Shown: in pieces, positions 33,224 to 42,288 of the stretch
How the letters are laid out: each line of letters opens with the position of its first letter
Position numbering within the stretch: the first letter of the stretch is position 1
From: Balneolaceae bacterium
GTDB lineage: Bacteria > Bacteroidota > Rhodothermia > Balneolales > Balneolaceae
Direction: 5' to 3'
Length of the DNA: 46,277 nucleotides
Assembly: GCA_007131725.1 (NCBI GenBank)
Contig: SLPZ01000037.1
Span: 1-46,277, forward strand
The notes under the pieces: generated by a model
Database searches by the model: none
What the model was told of the DNA's origin: nothing
The model's input: the letters and a program-made list of their open reading frames with translations, nothing else
Position numbers and translations under genes: made by a program

Positions 33224-34255
33224 CTACCTCTCCACCCGGCCGGAGCCGCCGCTTTTTACCAATTTTTCCACTTCATCCGCGCGAACCAGGTTAAAATCGC
33301 CGGGAATGGTATGTTTCAGGCACGATGCAGCCACGGCAAATTCCAGGGCATCATTTGAATTCTCTTTTGTCAGCAGGCCGTAAATCAGCCCGGATGCAAA
33401 CGAATCGCCTCCGCCTACACGATCAACTATGTCAATTTCATACCGGGTTGAGCGCTGAGGAACCTTACATTCCTTGTCATCATGAAGCAATGCGCTCCAT
33501 CCGTTCATGCTTGCCGAGAAACTTTCCCGCAACGTGATGGCAACGGTTTCAAAACCGTATTCCTTTTTTAAAGCCCTGGCGAGGGTTACATAGCCCTCTT
33601 CATCCAGCTCAGCCGCTTCAATATCCGTTGACCCTGCTTCAAACCCGAGGCTTCGCTGGGCATCTTCTTCGTTGGCGATGCATACATCCACATACTCCAT
33701 CAGCGGATTCATCACAGCCTGGGCTTCTTTTTCTGTCCAGAGTTTAGCCCGAAAATTCAGATCGCAGCTAACGGTTGCACCGGCTTTTTTCGCTGCCACA
33801 CACGCATCTTTTACCGCCTGTGCAGGCTTTTGTCCCAGTGCCGGTGTGATTCCCGTCCAGTGAAACCAATCTTTGCCTTCAAACACGGCATCCCAGTCCA
33901 CCAGTGATGCATCCAGTTCACAAACGGCAGACCGCGAACGGTCGTAAATCACTTTCGATGCCCGCTGGCTTGCTCCGGTTTCCAGGAAATAGACTCCGAG
34001 CCTTTCTCCGCCCCTGAGGATATGATCGGTACGAACACCATAACGGCGCACCGACTGCAATGCCGCTTCACCAATTTCGTGTTCGGGCAAGTGGGTTACA
34101 AAATAGCTTTCCAGGCCGTATCCGGCCAAAGCCACAGCAACGTTAGCTTCACCGCCGCCATAACTAACATCAAATTGATCAGACTGAACAAACCTCTTAA
34201 AACCCGGTGTGGAGAGACGGAGCATAATTTCTCCGAATGTGACAATTTTTTTCAT
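33224..34255 (-). CDS. kdgK: 2-keto-3-deoxygluconate kinase
   Basis: 343 residues. A PfkB-family sugar kinase that uses ATP to turn KDG into KDPG. MKKIVTFGEIMLRLSTPGF, YGGGEANVAVALAGYG, FHWTGITPALG and the PfkB signature DRVGGGDSFASGLIYGL with its catalytic Asp are all present. The C-terminal SGGSGRVER is short and basic. The start overlaps the stop of the KDPG aldolase gene by 4 bases, so kinase and aldolase are translated together. It is the last gene of the TRAP-uxaE-SDR-eda-kdgK operon. Confidence 0.93.
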   Translation of the reverse strand: MKKIVTFGEIMLRLSTPGFKRFVQSDQFDVSYGGGEANVAVALAGYGLESYFVTHLPEHEIGEAALQSVRRYGVRTDHILRGGERLGVYFLETGASQRASKVIYDRSRSAVCELDASLVDWDAVFEGKDWFHWTGITPALGQKPAQAVKDACVAAKKAGATVSCDLNFRAKLWTEKEAQAVMNPLMEYVDVCIANEEDAQRSLGFEAGSTDIEAAELDEEGYVTLARALKKEYGFETVAITLRESFSASMNGWSALLHDDKECKVPQRSTRYEIDIVDRVGGGDSFASGLIYGLLTKENSNDALEFAVAASCLKHTIPGDFNLVRADEVEKLVKSGGSGRVER

Positions 34256-34908
34256 TTTCCTAAATTTTCAACCAAAATTTTTGCGTTATTTTCAATTTTT
34301 TTGAAATCTCTGTTTTTTAAGTCGTTGCTGCTCACCAGCGCACTCCCAACTCCAACAGCACACGCACCGGCTGCCAGCCACTCTTTGCCGTTGGTTAATG
34401 TAACGCCACCGGTTGGCATCAGTTTGAGATGGGGCATCGGGGCTTTTACAGCTTTGAAAAACTCCATTCCCACAATATTAGCCGGAAACACTTTGACAAT
34501 ATCGGAGCCAAGCTCCCAGGCGTACTGAATTTCAGTTGGTGTGAATGCCCCGGCCATAACCGGCTTGCCCATTTCCAGCGATTTTTCAATTACCTCTCTT
34601 TTTACAATCGGGCTGACCACAAACTGTGCCCCGGCCTCAATTGCCTGCTGAGCCGTTGGCGCATCCAGAACCGAGCCGACTCCCAGAAGCATATCACCGG
34701 GAAGAGATTCCGAAGCTTTTTTGATTAAACCGATGGCATCCGGCACGGTCATGGTAATTTCCAGAATTTTCACTCCACCGTTATAAAGTGCTTCGGCTAC
34801 CGGTTCAAACAGTGCGGCATCAGGAATTCTGAGAACCGCAACGGCTTTTTCTTTCTCAATAAACTTGAGTATTTCAGAACGTGTCATTTTTTCGATTTTC
34901 AAATTCAA
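34252..34908 (-). CDS. eda: KDPG (2-keto-3-deoxy-6-phosphogluconate) aldolase
   Basis: 218 residues. A class I aldolase that splits KDPG into pyruvate and glyceraldehyde-3-phosphate. Core residues: ILEITMTVPDA with the catalytic Glu, MLLGVGSVLDAPTAQQAIEAGA, KPVMAGAFTPTEI, and DIVKVFPANIVG with the Schiff-base Lys, followed by LMPTGGVTLTN. It is 5 bases after the SDR gene and overlaps kdgK by 4 bases. KHG aldolase activity may be shared, as is common in the family. Confidence 0.94.
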   Translation of the reverse strand: MNLKIEKMTRSEILKFIEKEKAVAVLRIPDAALFEPVAEALYNGGVKILEITMTVPDAIGLIKKASESLPGDMLLGVGSVLDAPTAQQAIEAGAQFVVSPIVKREVIEKSLEMGKPVMAGAFTPTEIQYAWELGSDIVKVFPANIVGMEFFKAVKAPMPHLKLMPTGGVTLTNGKEWLAAGACAVGVGSALVSSNDLKNRDFKKIENNAKILVENLGK

Positions 34909-34913
34909 ATTCT

Positions 34914-35696
34914 TCAGATGGTCATGGCAGTAAACCCACCATCAACAGGTACAATGGCCCCGGTTACGAAAGATGACGCCTCATTGGATGCCAGCCACAA
35001 CAAAGCACCTGAAAGTTCCGATGGCTCTCCGAATCTTTTCATCGGGGTGTGATTAAAAATGGCTTCGATGCGTTCATCCGTCAAAATTTCACGGTTCTGT
35101 TCAGCGGGAAAAAATCCCGGAAGGATTGCATTCACACGGATGTTATGAGGCGACCATTCCCTGGCCAGAAATTTTGTCATATTATTCACCCCTGCTTTTG
35201 AAATACTGTAGGTAAACACTTCGGAGAGCGGAATTTCAGATGAAGCCGAAGATATATTAATGATGCTGCCTGCGGTTCTTGATTCAATCATTATTTTAGC
35301 GGCTATTCTGCTGGCAAGGAATACTCCTTTCAGGTTCACATCCATGATTAAATCCCACTCCTCGTCGGTGATCTCCATCACAGGTGTTGTGGAATTTACA
35401 CCCGGTGCATTTACCAAAATATCGATTCTCTCCCATCGGTCAATCACTTTTTGAAAAGCCATTTGTAGAGAGGAATGATCACGTACATCAGCCTGACAAA
35501 TTTTTGCAGTGCCTCCCTCCTTTTCGATGGCAGCTTTTTGTTCCTCAGCTCCTTCAACATTTCCGCTGTAAAATATGGCAGTTTTAGCTCCGGCTCCGGC
35601 CAGTGCTAATGCCATTTCGCCGCCGAGCACACCGCTTCCGCCAATAACTACAGCAACTTTATTCTTTAATGAAAATAAATTTTGATGCTCTTTCAT
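34914..35696 (-). CDS. SDR-family fructuronate (mannonate) reductase
   Basis: 260 residues of the classical short-chain dehydrogenase type. VVIGGSGVLGGEMALALAG is the nucleotide site and YSISKAGVNNM holds the catalytic Tyr and Lys. NAILPGFFPAEQNREIL is typical of the SDR-type mannonate oxidoreductase known from Bacillus (UxuB/YjmF-like). Between uxaE and eda, it most likely reduces D-fructuronate to D-mannonate, the substrate of UxuA. It is not related to the long-chain UxuB of E. coli. The assignment depends on both motif and context. Confidence 0.82.
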   Translation of the reverse strand: MKEHQNLFSLKNKVAVVIGGSGVLGGEMALALAGAGAKTAIFYSGNVEGAEEQKAAIEKEGGTAKICQADVRDHSSLQMAFQKVIDRWERIDILVNAPGVNSTTPVMEITDEEWDLIMDVNLKGVFLASRIAAKIMIESRTAGSIINISSASSEIPLSEVFTYSISKAGVNNMTKFLAREWSPHNIRVNAILPGFFPAEQNREILTDERIEAIFNHTPMKRFGEPSELSGALLWLASNEASSFVTGAIVPVDGGFTAMTI

Positions 35697-35724
35697 GAGA
35701 TTAGGTACGTTTTATCCATTATAA

Positions 35725-37227
35725 TCAATTTTTCTGTACAAACGGACGAAGATGCTTATCAAAATGTGAGACAAGGTTTTGTTCGTACAGTGTTTCGTTT
35801 ACGGACAGGCACTTCATCAATTTTTCTTTCATGTTTTTTGATTTGGAACTGTTACCACCCAGAACTGATCCGAATGTAACATGCAGCACCTGCCGGGCAT
35901 TGTTATCGTCCAATAGCTTTTTCAAATCTTCGTCTTTCAAAGAATCCCCATCAGGTACTTGTTCAGGCCGGGCTGAAATGTGGTAGGTTTTTTTATCGTC
36001 GTCAAACCGTGTTTTTGAAAATACCAGGATTTCACGAAACAGTCCGGGATCGGCTTCTGCCACCGTTCGTAGTGCTTCAAGATAGCTGGTGCCCGCTGTT
36101 TTTACGTGAACAGCGCCTTCTCGCAGCGAACCTATCACTTCGTAAACCGAAAATTTATCGCTGCCGGAGTGGATGCTGAGTTTGTATCCGCCAAACATTT
36201 CAGCTACAGCAAGATGATCTTCGTACTCTTCTTTGAATTGTCCCAGATCGCCCTTAAAGTCAATTCCTTTCTCAAAATCGCCGCAAAACCGGGGCGCCAG
36301 GCTTACAAGTTCAACTCCCAACCTGCTTAGCTCGGATGCAATCAGATAGTGTTCAAAAACGGTTGTAGGCTGATCGGTCTCATCCACCGAAAGTTCCAGA
36401 TCGGACGGTTTGTTCGGGTAATTATCGCTAATATAATCCGCCAATTTTTTTGTGTGGGTGATGACCCTGCCGTATTTCACCATCCCCTGCATGATGGATC
36501 TGTGTGACGGATTGAGCTCAAATCCAGATTTCAGCCTGATGCTATCGTGCCCTTTTCTGTCCAGAAAATCAGCCGGGTGATCCTGAAGCTCTTCCCACGG
36601 CAATTTTTTATAAAGCTGCTGAAGGTCTTCATCATTCATTGAGAGTGCTTCATTGACTACATAATCGCTCGGGTCGATGGTGAACATCGCAAACCCCGAT
36701 TTCATCATCAGGTCAATATCATCTGTGGTTTTCAGGTGATCGCCATCAGCCCCGAAACCGTCTTTATATCCCTCGCGAAAAACCGCCCAGCTTGCCGCAT
36801 CCATCACTTCCTGTGCCGTCCGGTTAGTGCGTTCAAGTTCACGAATGGATTGCTGGGCAAGCACCGGCTTGAAATCCGTTTTTCGGATCACTTTCAGATG
36901 TGCAGCGCCTGCATTCCCAAGGCGGTCGCCAAGCCCGTAGGAATTTTGCTTGCCAATCAGCACCGGCCGGGTGAATGGAAATCGCTCTCTGAGTGCTCGG
37001 GCATTATTTGCAGAAAGCGGACATTTCAAAAAACTGGCGCCATCAACAGAAACTTCTTCTCCTTCAAAAGGCAAATCCTTAAGAAGTTTGCGTTCACCCT
37101 GAATCACCAGAAATTGGTCAAGATTCTGCCGCATCATAAAAAAGGTAAGGCCGCCATCTTGAATGTGAGACTCTCTGTATACGTTTGCCTCCGGGAAATC
37201 TTTGAAAAACGTGTCAGTCATATTCAA
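35725..37227 (-). CDS. uxaE: Tagaturonate epimerase
   Basis: 500 residues. Members of the UxaE family interconvert D-tagaturonate and D-fructuronate, letting galacturonate enter the mannonate branch without altronate enzymes. I recognise it from the overall sequence, with NSYGLGDRLGNAGAAHL near the N-terminus, FGADGDHLKTTDDIDLM, ISVDETDQPTTVFEHYLIA-like segments and FGGYKLSIHSGSDKFSVY with likely metal-binding His/Glu residues. No altronate dehydratase (UxaA) or tagaturonate reductase is encoded in the window, which fits an epimerase bypass. It lies 22 bases downstream of dctM and 28 bases upstream of the SDR gene. Confidence 0.85.
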   Translation of the reverse strand: MNMTDTFFKDFPEANVYRESHIQDGGLTFFMMRQNLDQFLVIQGERKLLKDLPFEGEEVSVDGASFLKCPLSANNARALRERFPFTRPVLIGKQNSYGLGDRLGNAGAAHLKVIRKTDFKPVLAQQSIRELERTNRTAQEVMDAASWAVFREGYKDGFGADGDHLKTTDDIDLMMKSGFAMFTIDPSDYVVNEALSMNDEDLQQLYKKLPWEELQDHPADFLDRKGHDSIRLKSGFELNPSHRSIMQGMVKYGRVITHTKKLADYISDNYPNKPSDLELSVDETDQPTTVFEHYLIASELSRLGVELVSLAPRFCGDFEKGIDFKGDLGQFKEEYEDHLAVAEMFGGYKLSIHSGSDKFSVYEVIGSLREGAVHVKTAGTSYLEALRTVAEADPGLFREILVFSKTRFDDDKKTYHISARPEQVPDGDSLKDEDLKKLLDDNNARQVLHVTFGSVLGGNSSKSKNMKEKLMKCLSVNETLYEQNLVSHFDKHLRPFVQKN

Positions 37228-37249
37228 AAAATGGTGAATTCATTTAAAA

Positions 37250-38545
37250 TCAGTAGCCGAATAATCGCGGCAGGAAAAGGCTCAGTTCTTCAAAATAGGT
37301 TACCAGAAGCAGAGATATGACCATAGCAAAGAAGAGTGGCAGCAGCGGTTTGATCACTCTTGTGATGGAGATGTTTGAAATTCCGCATCCCACAAAGAGC
37401 ACACTTCCAACAGGCGGCGTGCAGAGCCCCACACTCAGATTCAGCACCATCACGATCCCGAAGTGAACGGGATCCATGCCCATTTCAACAACAAGCGGCA
37501 AAAATATTGGGGTGAAAATGAGAACGGCCGGAGTCATATCCATAAAAACACCCACTCCCAAAAGAATGATGTTAATGATGATCAAAATCACAAAAGGATT
37601 GTCGCTGAGGGCAATAAGACCTTCGGTTACAAAAATCGGGATATTTTCGTACGACATAACCCACGACATGGCCATAGATGTAGCAATCAAAAGAGCAACA
37701 ATTGCAGTGGTATTACAGCTTGAAAGGAATACTTCTTTGAGCTGTTTAAAATTAAGGCTGCGGTAGGCAAAGGCAAGAATCAGAGCATAAACAACGGCGA
37801 TGGCTGATGCTTCGGTTGCTGTGAATATTCCGGCTACAATCCCGCCAATCACAAGAATGATGAGAAAGAGGCTGGGAATAGACTCTATGAATTTTCGGAA
37901 TGCAAATCCAAGCGAAACCCGTCCTGTTACGGGATACTTTCGTTTAAAAGCAAAATACCCCGAAACCCCCATCAGCGATAACCCCACCAAAATTCCGGGA
38001 ATATATCCTGCCAGAAAAAGTGCCGCAATAGAGGCGCCGCCGCTTGCAAGCGAGTAAACAATCAAGATATTGCTGGGCGGTATGATGAGGCCGGTTGTGG
38101 AGGAGGTGATATTCAGCGCTGTGCTGAAATCTTTATCGTAGCCTTCTTTTTCCATCTGAGGGCCCATAAACCCGCCAATGGCCGACGCCGTGGCTACCGC
38201 CGAACCGGAGATGGAACCAAACAGCATGGCTGCCACCACCTGTACATAAGCCAGTCCTCCGGGCAGCATCCCCACGATGGATTTTGCAAAATCGATCAGC
38301 CTGCGGGCTATACCGCCCTGGTTCATAATCTGTCCTGCCAGTATAAAAAATGGGATGGCAAGCAGTGTGAAGCTGTCGAGGCCGGTGGCCATTCGCTGGG
38401 CAACGGTAGTTACGGCCGGATCGAATGGAATACTGACAAACATTGTGAAAAGCGTGGCAATCCCGATGCAAAAAGCAATGGGCACCCCAATCATCAAAAG
38501 CAGAACAAAAGTAATAATGAGAACGAGAATTCCTGCCAATTCCAT
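37250..38545 (-). CDS. dctM: TRAP transporter large permease (DctM)
   Basis: 431 residues with about 12 membrane helices. The DctM signatures are present: LLMIGVPIAFCIGIATLF, LLAIPFFILAGQIMNQGGIARRLIDFAK, MLFGSISGSAVATASAIGGFM and LGVGVFMDMTPAVLIFTPIFLP. It forms the ion-driven channel that pairs with DctQ and the periplasmic DctP. The stop of dctQ and the start of dctM share one base. TRAP systems take up sugar acids with Na+, which fits the uronate operon. Confidence 0.94.
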   Translation of the reverse strand: MELAGILVLIITFVLLLMIGVPIAFCIGIATLFTMFVSIPFDPAVTTVAQRMATGLDSFTLLAIPFFILAGQIMNQGGIARRLIDFAKSIVGMLPGGLAYVQVVAAMLFGSISGSAVATASAIGGFMGPQMEKEGYDKDFSTALNITSSTTGLIIPPSNILIVYSLASGGASIAALFLAGYIPGILVGLSLMGVSGYFAFKRKYPVTGRVSLGFAFRKFIESIPSLFLIILVIGGIVAGIFTATEASAIAVVYALILAFAYRSLNFKQLKEVFLSSCNTTAIVALLIATSMAMSWVMSYENIPIFVTEGLIALSDNPFVILIIINIILLGVGVFMDMTPAVLIFTPIFLPLVVEMGMDPVHFGIVMVLNLSVGLCTPPVGSVLFVGCGISNISITRVIKPLLPLFFAMVISLLLVTYFEELSLFLPRLFGY

Positions 38546-39060
38546 TAAACAGCCTCGCTTGGTTTGGGTTCAGGGGTTGTTGATTCATCTTTGCCCGCCA
38601 AAATACCTTTGATGAAAACAATGGCGTAGAAAATGATTAAAACTCCGCTCAGCGGAAGCACACTGTAAACATAGGCCAGTCTTATCTGTATTGCTGCCGA
38701 CACCTGGTTCAGTTCCCAGGTTAAATAAACGAGATAACTGCCGCCGATAACCAAAACCAGCAGTGTGAAAATTGCAATCATAGAATGAATAAAGATCCCG
38801 AGCCATTTTTTGCGCTCACCCTTCACTTTATCGGAAAAATAATCGAAAGCCAGGTGCAGGTTTTTACGATAGGCATATGCTGAACCAAGCAACCCGATCC
38901 AGATCAGTAAAAAACGGGCAATTTCCTCGGTGTAAGAACTGGCGGCCCCGAGCAAATAGCGGGTAGCCACCTGCCAGGTAACATCCACAACCAAAACTGC
39001 CATCAGCAGCACCATAACCCATTCAAGAATTTTGTCGATAATCCCGGCAGTTTTATTCAT
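38545..39060 (-). CDS. dctQ: TRAP transporter small permease (DctQ)
   Basis: 171 residues with four membrane helices (for example ILEWVMVLLMAVLVVDVTWQV and GIFIHSMIAIFTLLVLVIGGSY) and the DctQ hallmark ARFLLIWIGLLGSAYAYRKNLHLAFD. It bridges DctM and the substrate-binding protein. Its start overlaps the dctP stop by 8 bases. The C-terminus GKDESTTPEPKPSEAV is polar and likely cytoplasmic. Confidence 0.93.
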   Translation of the reverse strand: MNKTAGIIDKILEWVMVLLMAVLVVDVTWQVATRYLLGAASSYTEEIARFLLIWIGLLGSAYAYRKNLHLAFDYFSDKVKGERKKWLGIFIHSMIAIFTLLVLVIGGSYLVYLTWELNQVSAAIQIRLAYVYSVLPLSGVLIIFYAIVFIKGILAGKDESTTPEPKPSEAV

Positions 39061-40030
39061 CGGCCATCTCCTGTATTCTTTCGATATAGCTCTTCAGTTC
39101 ATCCGACTCATCCATAAATTCCTGCCAGAGAGGCTGAAGCCTTTCAATGAACGGCTCCTTATCGGGATAATTTATTTCAATTCCTGCTTCCTCTACGGCG
39201 GTGAGTGCCTGTTCGGTAGCTTCGCGCCACAACTGCCGCTGATAAATTCCGGATTCTTCGGCCGCTCTTCTTACAATTTCCTGCTCATCCTCAGTGAGAC
39301 GTTCCCAGGTAAGCAGGCTGATAAAAAGAATATCCGGCACGGCGGTATGTTCATTCAAACTGTAATAACCCGTTACTTCGTAGTGGCGCGATAAATGAAA
39401 GCTTGGCGGATTGTTTTCTGCCCCTTCCACAATTCCCTGCTGCAGTGCCGTGTAAAGCTCACCCCAGGAAATAGGCGTAGCATTGCCGCCGAGCAGGTTC
39501 ACCATCTGTATCGCTGCCGGACTTTCCTGAACCCTGATTCTCATTCCCGTCAGGTCATCCGGGTGATGAATGGGCCGGTCTTGTGTGTAGAAACTGCGGG
39601 TGCCGGCATCGTAATAGGTGAGGCCCATCAGGCGGATCCGGCTTCCGGCATCGAGAAGTTCACGGCCAATATCACCATCCCAAACCCTGTAGCGGTGCTC
39701 TTCATCCAGAAAAAGGAAGGGGACGCTGAATACTTTGTATATGGGATCGAAGCCTTCAATCACACTCGAAGAAACTTTGGTGACGTCAACACTTCCGATC
39801 TGAAGCAGCTCCAGTAGTTCGCGTTCGGTACCCAACTGCTGGCTGGGGTACACATCCATCCGCATATTCCCCTCCGAATATTCATACACCCGCTCGGCCA
39901 TGTATACCATTGCATGATGGACCGGATGGGATGTATCGAGGCCATGGCCAAGTTTTAGAACGGTAATATCATCGCCCTCTGAGCAAGAGAACAGGAACAG
40001 GGCAATAAGTAATAAATAGCTTCTTTTCAT
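39053..40030 (-). CDS. dctP: TRAP transporter substrate-binding lipoprotein (DctP), likely uronate type
   Basis: I chose the ATG at 40030 (MKRSYLLLIALFLFSC, 325 residues); an upstream ATG at 40048 adds six polar residues before the signal. The lipobox FLFSC marks a lipid-anchored protein. The TRAP signature MRIRVQESPAAIQMVNLLGG contains the Arg that binds the substrate carboxylate, followed by TPISWGELYTALQQGIVEGAENNPPSF. Members with this motif often bind hexuronates. It heads the operon dctP-dctQ-dctM-uxaE-SDR-eda-kdgK; the 234-base gap upstream must hold its promoter. Confidence 0.92.
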   Translation of the reverse strand: MKRSYLLLIALFLFSCSEGDDITVLKLGHGLDTSHPVHHAMVYMAERVYEYSEGNMRMDVYPSQQLGTERELLELLQIGSVDVTKVSSSVIEGFDPIYKVFSVPFLFLDEEHRYRVWDGDIGRELLDAGSRIRLMGLTYYDAGTRSFYTQDRPIHHPDDLTGMRIRVQESPAAIQMVNLLGGNATPISWGELYTALQQGIVEGAENNPPSFHLSRHYEVTGYYSLNEHTAVPDILFISLLTWERLTEDEQEIVRRAAEESGIYQRQLWREATEQALTAVEEAGIEINYPDKEPFIERLQPLWQEFMDESDELKSYIERIQEMADE

Positions 40031-40282
40031 TAAGGATTCATCAATCAAAAACTTCGAAAATAATTACATTCACAACTATATAAAGTAACCTACAGAGACT
40101 TTATACTCAAAAAGATTTAAAGTTTTTTTCATGATAAGTAAAACTGTATAAGTAAACCTGTTTAGCAATTTTTTAAATATTCTGCAGGAGCTTTACAAAA
40201 CCTCAATCAGATACAGTTCTGTTATTGGATAATTTGGTATCCATTTTAGTTTGAAATAAAAGCTACTTTTTATATCAAATGT

Positions 40283-41767
40283 TTAATCCATCAATCGAAT
40301 AAGTTCAACGCGGCGATTCAGGGCGCGCCCCTCTTCTGTTTCATTGGTGGCTTCGGGTGCCAGAAAAGCGACTCCGTGAGGAGAAAGCCTGTCATCTGAA
40401 ATTCCATATTCAGAAACCAGTTGCTCCACAACAGCCTCAGCCCGCCGTTCTGACAGGTCCATATTAAAATCCAAACCACCCACCGCATCGGTATGGCCAA
40501 CAACGCCGAGGTTGAGGTCAGGGTTATTATTCAGCAGATCTGCGATCTCAGCAAGCGTTGATTCAGACTCCGGCTTGATGTCTGCCTGGCCCGTATCAAA
40601 ATGAATTCCGTAAATCATCACGCGGCCTGCATCATCTAAATCTGATGCCATGGTAGCTGCATCGACCGACACATCAACCATGCCGGTTTCCATAGGTTGT
40701 TCTTCTAAAATGATAAGCATTGAACGGTTTTCACCATGCCTGCGGGCTGTATGGACAGCCACATAGATATCACCCGCCGGATTTGTAAGCCTGGCAAGCG
40801 AGTAGTGGCGATGGTTGCCTCTTCTATACACATTGTCATAGCCGAGCGGTGCATCAGATTGAATGATTTCAAAACATTGAGCATCATCATGCATACATTC
40901 ATAAATGATGTCAAAACCGGCATCCTGAAGGGCCAGTTTATAGTTTTGATGCACCTCATATTCCGAACGCCCTTCTGGGGCTTCATAATGAATTCGGCTC
41001 ACCGCACCTTCAAATGCGGTTCTTATAAATTCGCGATCTTCCAATCCCGTTACCAGCTCCTGACGGTCATGAGAAAACTGCTCATGATCAATGATATGCG
41101 ATCCCTCATAACGCGTAATCATCGGGTGGTCTTCGCTTCCTTCTGCGTCTTCTGTTTCTGTATCCACCTTAACAACCTCATCAACTGACACCCTTGCCTC
41201 AACGTCTACCTGAACCTTATCAGCCTCTAATGGCCGTTCCTCCAGGATAATCAGCAAGTTCCTGTTTTCACCGTGCCTGCGGGCAGTATGGACAGCCGCA
41301 TAAATATCACCATCAGGGTTTTCAAGTCTGGCCAGCGAGTAGTGGCGGTGACTCCCTCGCCTATACACATTATCATAACCAAGCGGTGCATCGGATTGTA
41401 CGATTTCAAAGCATTGAGCATCATCATTCATACATTCATAAAGAATGTGAAAACCGGCATCCTGAAGGGCCAGTTTATAGTTTTGATGCACTTCATATTC
41501 CGAACGCCCTTCTGGGGCTGCATAATGGATTCGGGTCACCATCCCTTCTAATGCACTTCGTATAAATTCGCCATCTTCCAATTCCGTTACCAGCTCCTGC
41601 CGGTCATAAGCAAACTGCTCATAATCGATGATATGCGAACCCTCATAACGCGTAATGATCGGATGGTCTTCACTTCCTTCTACGTCTTCTTCCTGGGCGT
41701 GTAAATAGGATAAACCAGGAAAAACAAAAATCAGTATTGACAGATATAGCATCGTTTTTTGTAACAT
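40283..41767 (-). CDS. OmpA-family protein with tandem duplicated DUF4892-like domain
   Basis: 494 residues. A signal peptide (1-24, ending LHAQ) precedes two copies of one domain at residues 30-179 and 209-358 in exact register (offset 179 codons), about 85% identical by my count. Each copy has GSEDHP.ITRYEGSHIID, APEGRSEYEVHQNYKLALQD and ECM.DDAQCFEI with two cysteines; it resembles DUF4892. An OmpA-like domain follows (about 381-494) with GVVGHTDAVGGLDFNMDLSERRAEAV, which binds peptidoglycan. The start has a good ribosome-binding GGAG. It is a periplasmic or outer-membrane-associated protein that stands alone; the ligand of the DUF4892-like copies is unknown. Confidence 0.87.
   Translation of the reverse strand: MLQKTMLYLSILIFVFPGLSYLHAQEEDVEGSEDHPIITRYEGSHIIDYEQFAYDRQELVTELEDGEFIRSALEGMVTRIHYAAPEGRSEYEVHQNYKLALQDAGFHILYECMNDDAQCFEIVQSDAPLGYDNVYRRGSHRHYSLARLENPDGDIYAAVHTARRHGENRNLLIILEERPLEADKVQVDVEARVSVDEVVKVDTETEDAEGSEDHPMITRYEGSHIIDHEQFSHDRQELVTGLEDREFIRTAFEGAVSRIHYEAPEGRSEYEVHQNYKLALQDAGFDIIYECMHDDAQCFEIIQSDAPLGYDNVYRRGNHRHYSLARLTNPAGDIYVAVHTARRHGENRSMLIILEEQPMETGMVDVSVDAATMASDLDDAGRVMIYGIHFDTGQADIKPESESTLAEIADLLNNNPDLNLGVVGHTDAVGGLDFNMDLSERRAEAVVEQLVSEYGISDDRLSPHGVAFLAPEATNETEEGRALNRRVELIRLMD
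40694..41143. repeat. Copy 2 of the internal direct repeat in the OmpA-like gene
   Basis: It encodes residues 209-358 and aligns without gaps to 41231-41680. Long runs are identical, for example the stretch coding for YEVHQNYKLALQDAGF; differences are scattered substitutions. Confidence 0.9.
41231..41680. repeat. Copy 1 of the internal direct repeat in the OmpA-like gene
   Basis: It encodes residues 30-179. The period of 537 bases includes a divergent linker (residues 180-208, rich in Val, Asp and Glu) that separates the two copies. Confidence 0.9.
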
Positions 41768-41901
41768 GAATATACTCCAGCTTTATTGGGTTGTCCGTTT
41801 AATAAGTTCCGGAAATGCCAATTTCCGACACAAGCGATGTTTTATTCGGATACTATATCAAAAAAAGTTTCTGACTCTTGAATTAATTGAGTAATCGATT
41901 T

Positions 41902-42027
41902 TTAAAAGGCAACGGACACATTGGAAGCTTTTTTAGATCTCTTGAATAAGATTCCAGTTCCTGTAACTAAACGAGATTTGTCTAAAAGATCATGGTAAAA
42001 AGTTGCATTCAGTAATAGGGGATTCCC
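41902..42027 (-). pseudogene. Possible C-terminal gene fragment
   Basis: Between an in-frame TAG at 42028-42030 and a TAA at 41902-41904 the minus strand encodes 41 residues including NATFYHDLLDKSRLVTGTG and ending KKASNVSVAF. There is no ATG in frame. The composition looks like a real protein end, but no family is recognised and AT-rich DNA gives such frames by chance. Confidence 0.2.
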
Positions 42028-42108
42028 CTATGCAAATTAACAAATCAGGAAAGCTGAGGATATTCGGCAGGTGTTTATTCTGAGTAGTACTTATATTTCA
42101 AGTGAGTA

Positions 42109-42240
42109 TTAATCATTCAAAACCTCAAAAATCACATCAATTTTCAACTGTGCAGGATAATTTTCTAAACCTTCTGACTCAAAAAGATTAGACGTTTTTG
42201 AAGCGGTAGTTTCATATTGGAAATCAATTCTCTTAAAAAT
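42109..42240 (-). pseudogene. Possible C-terminal gene fragment
   Basis: The minus strand encodes 43 residues, including LFESEGLENYPAQLKID and ending VIFEVLND, before a TAA at 42109-42111. It lacks a start codon; a second frame (KFVVSEAKFLREL) enters from the MaoC side, so a frameshifted remnant is conceivable. It cannot be assigned to a family. Confidence 0.22.
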
Positions 42241-42288
42241 TTAGCCTCACTCACAACAAATTTTATAAGGCCGCTATACACCCAAACA

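Larger units (their letters stand above)
41768..42288. other. AT-rich gap with possible remnants
   Basis: About 520 bases between the OmpA-like gene and the acyl-synthesis operon. No intact gene was found. Two short minus-strand reading frames near 41902-42027 and 42109-42240 look protein-like and are listed separately with low confidence. Confidence 0.5.
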
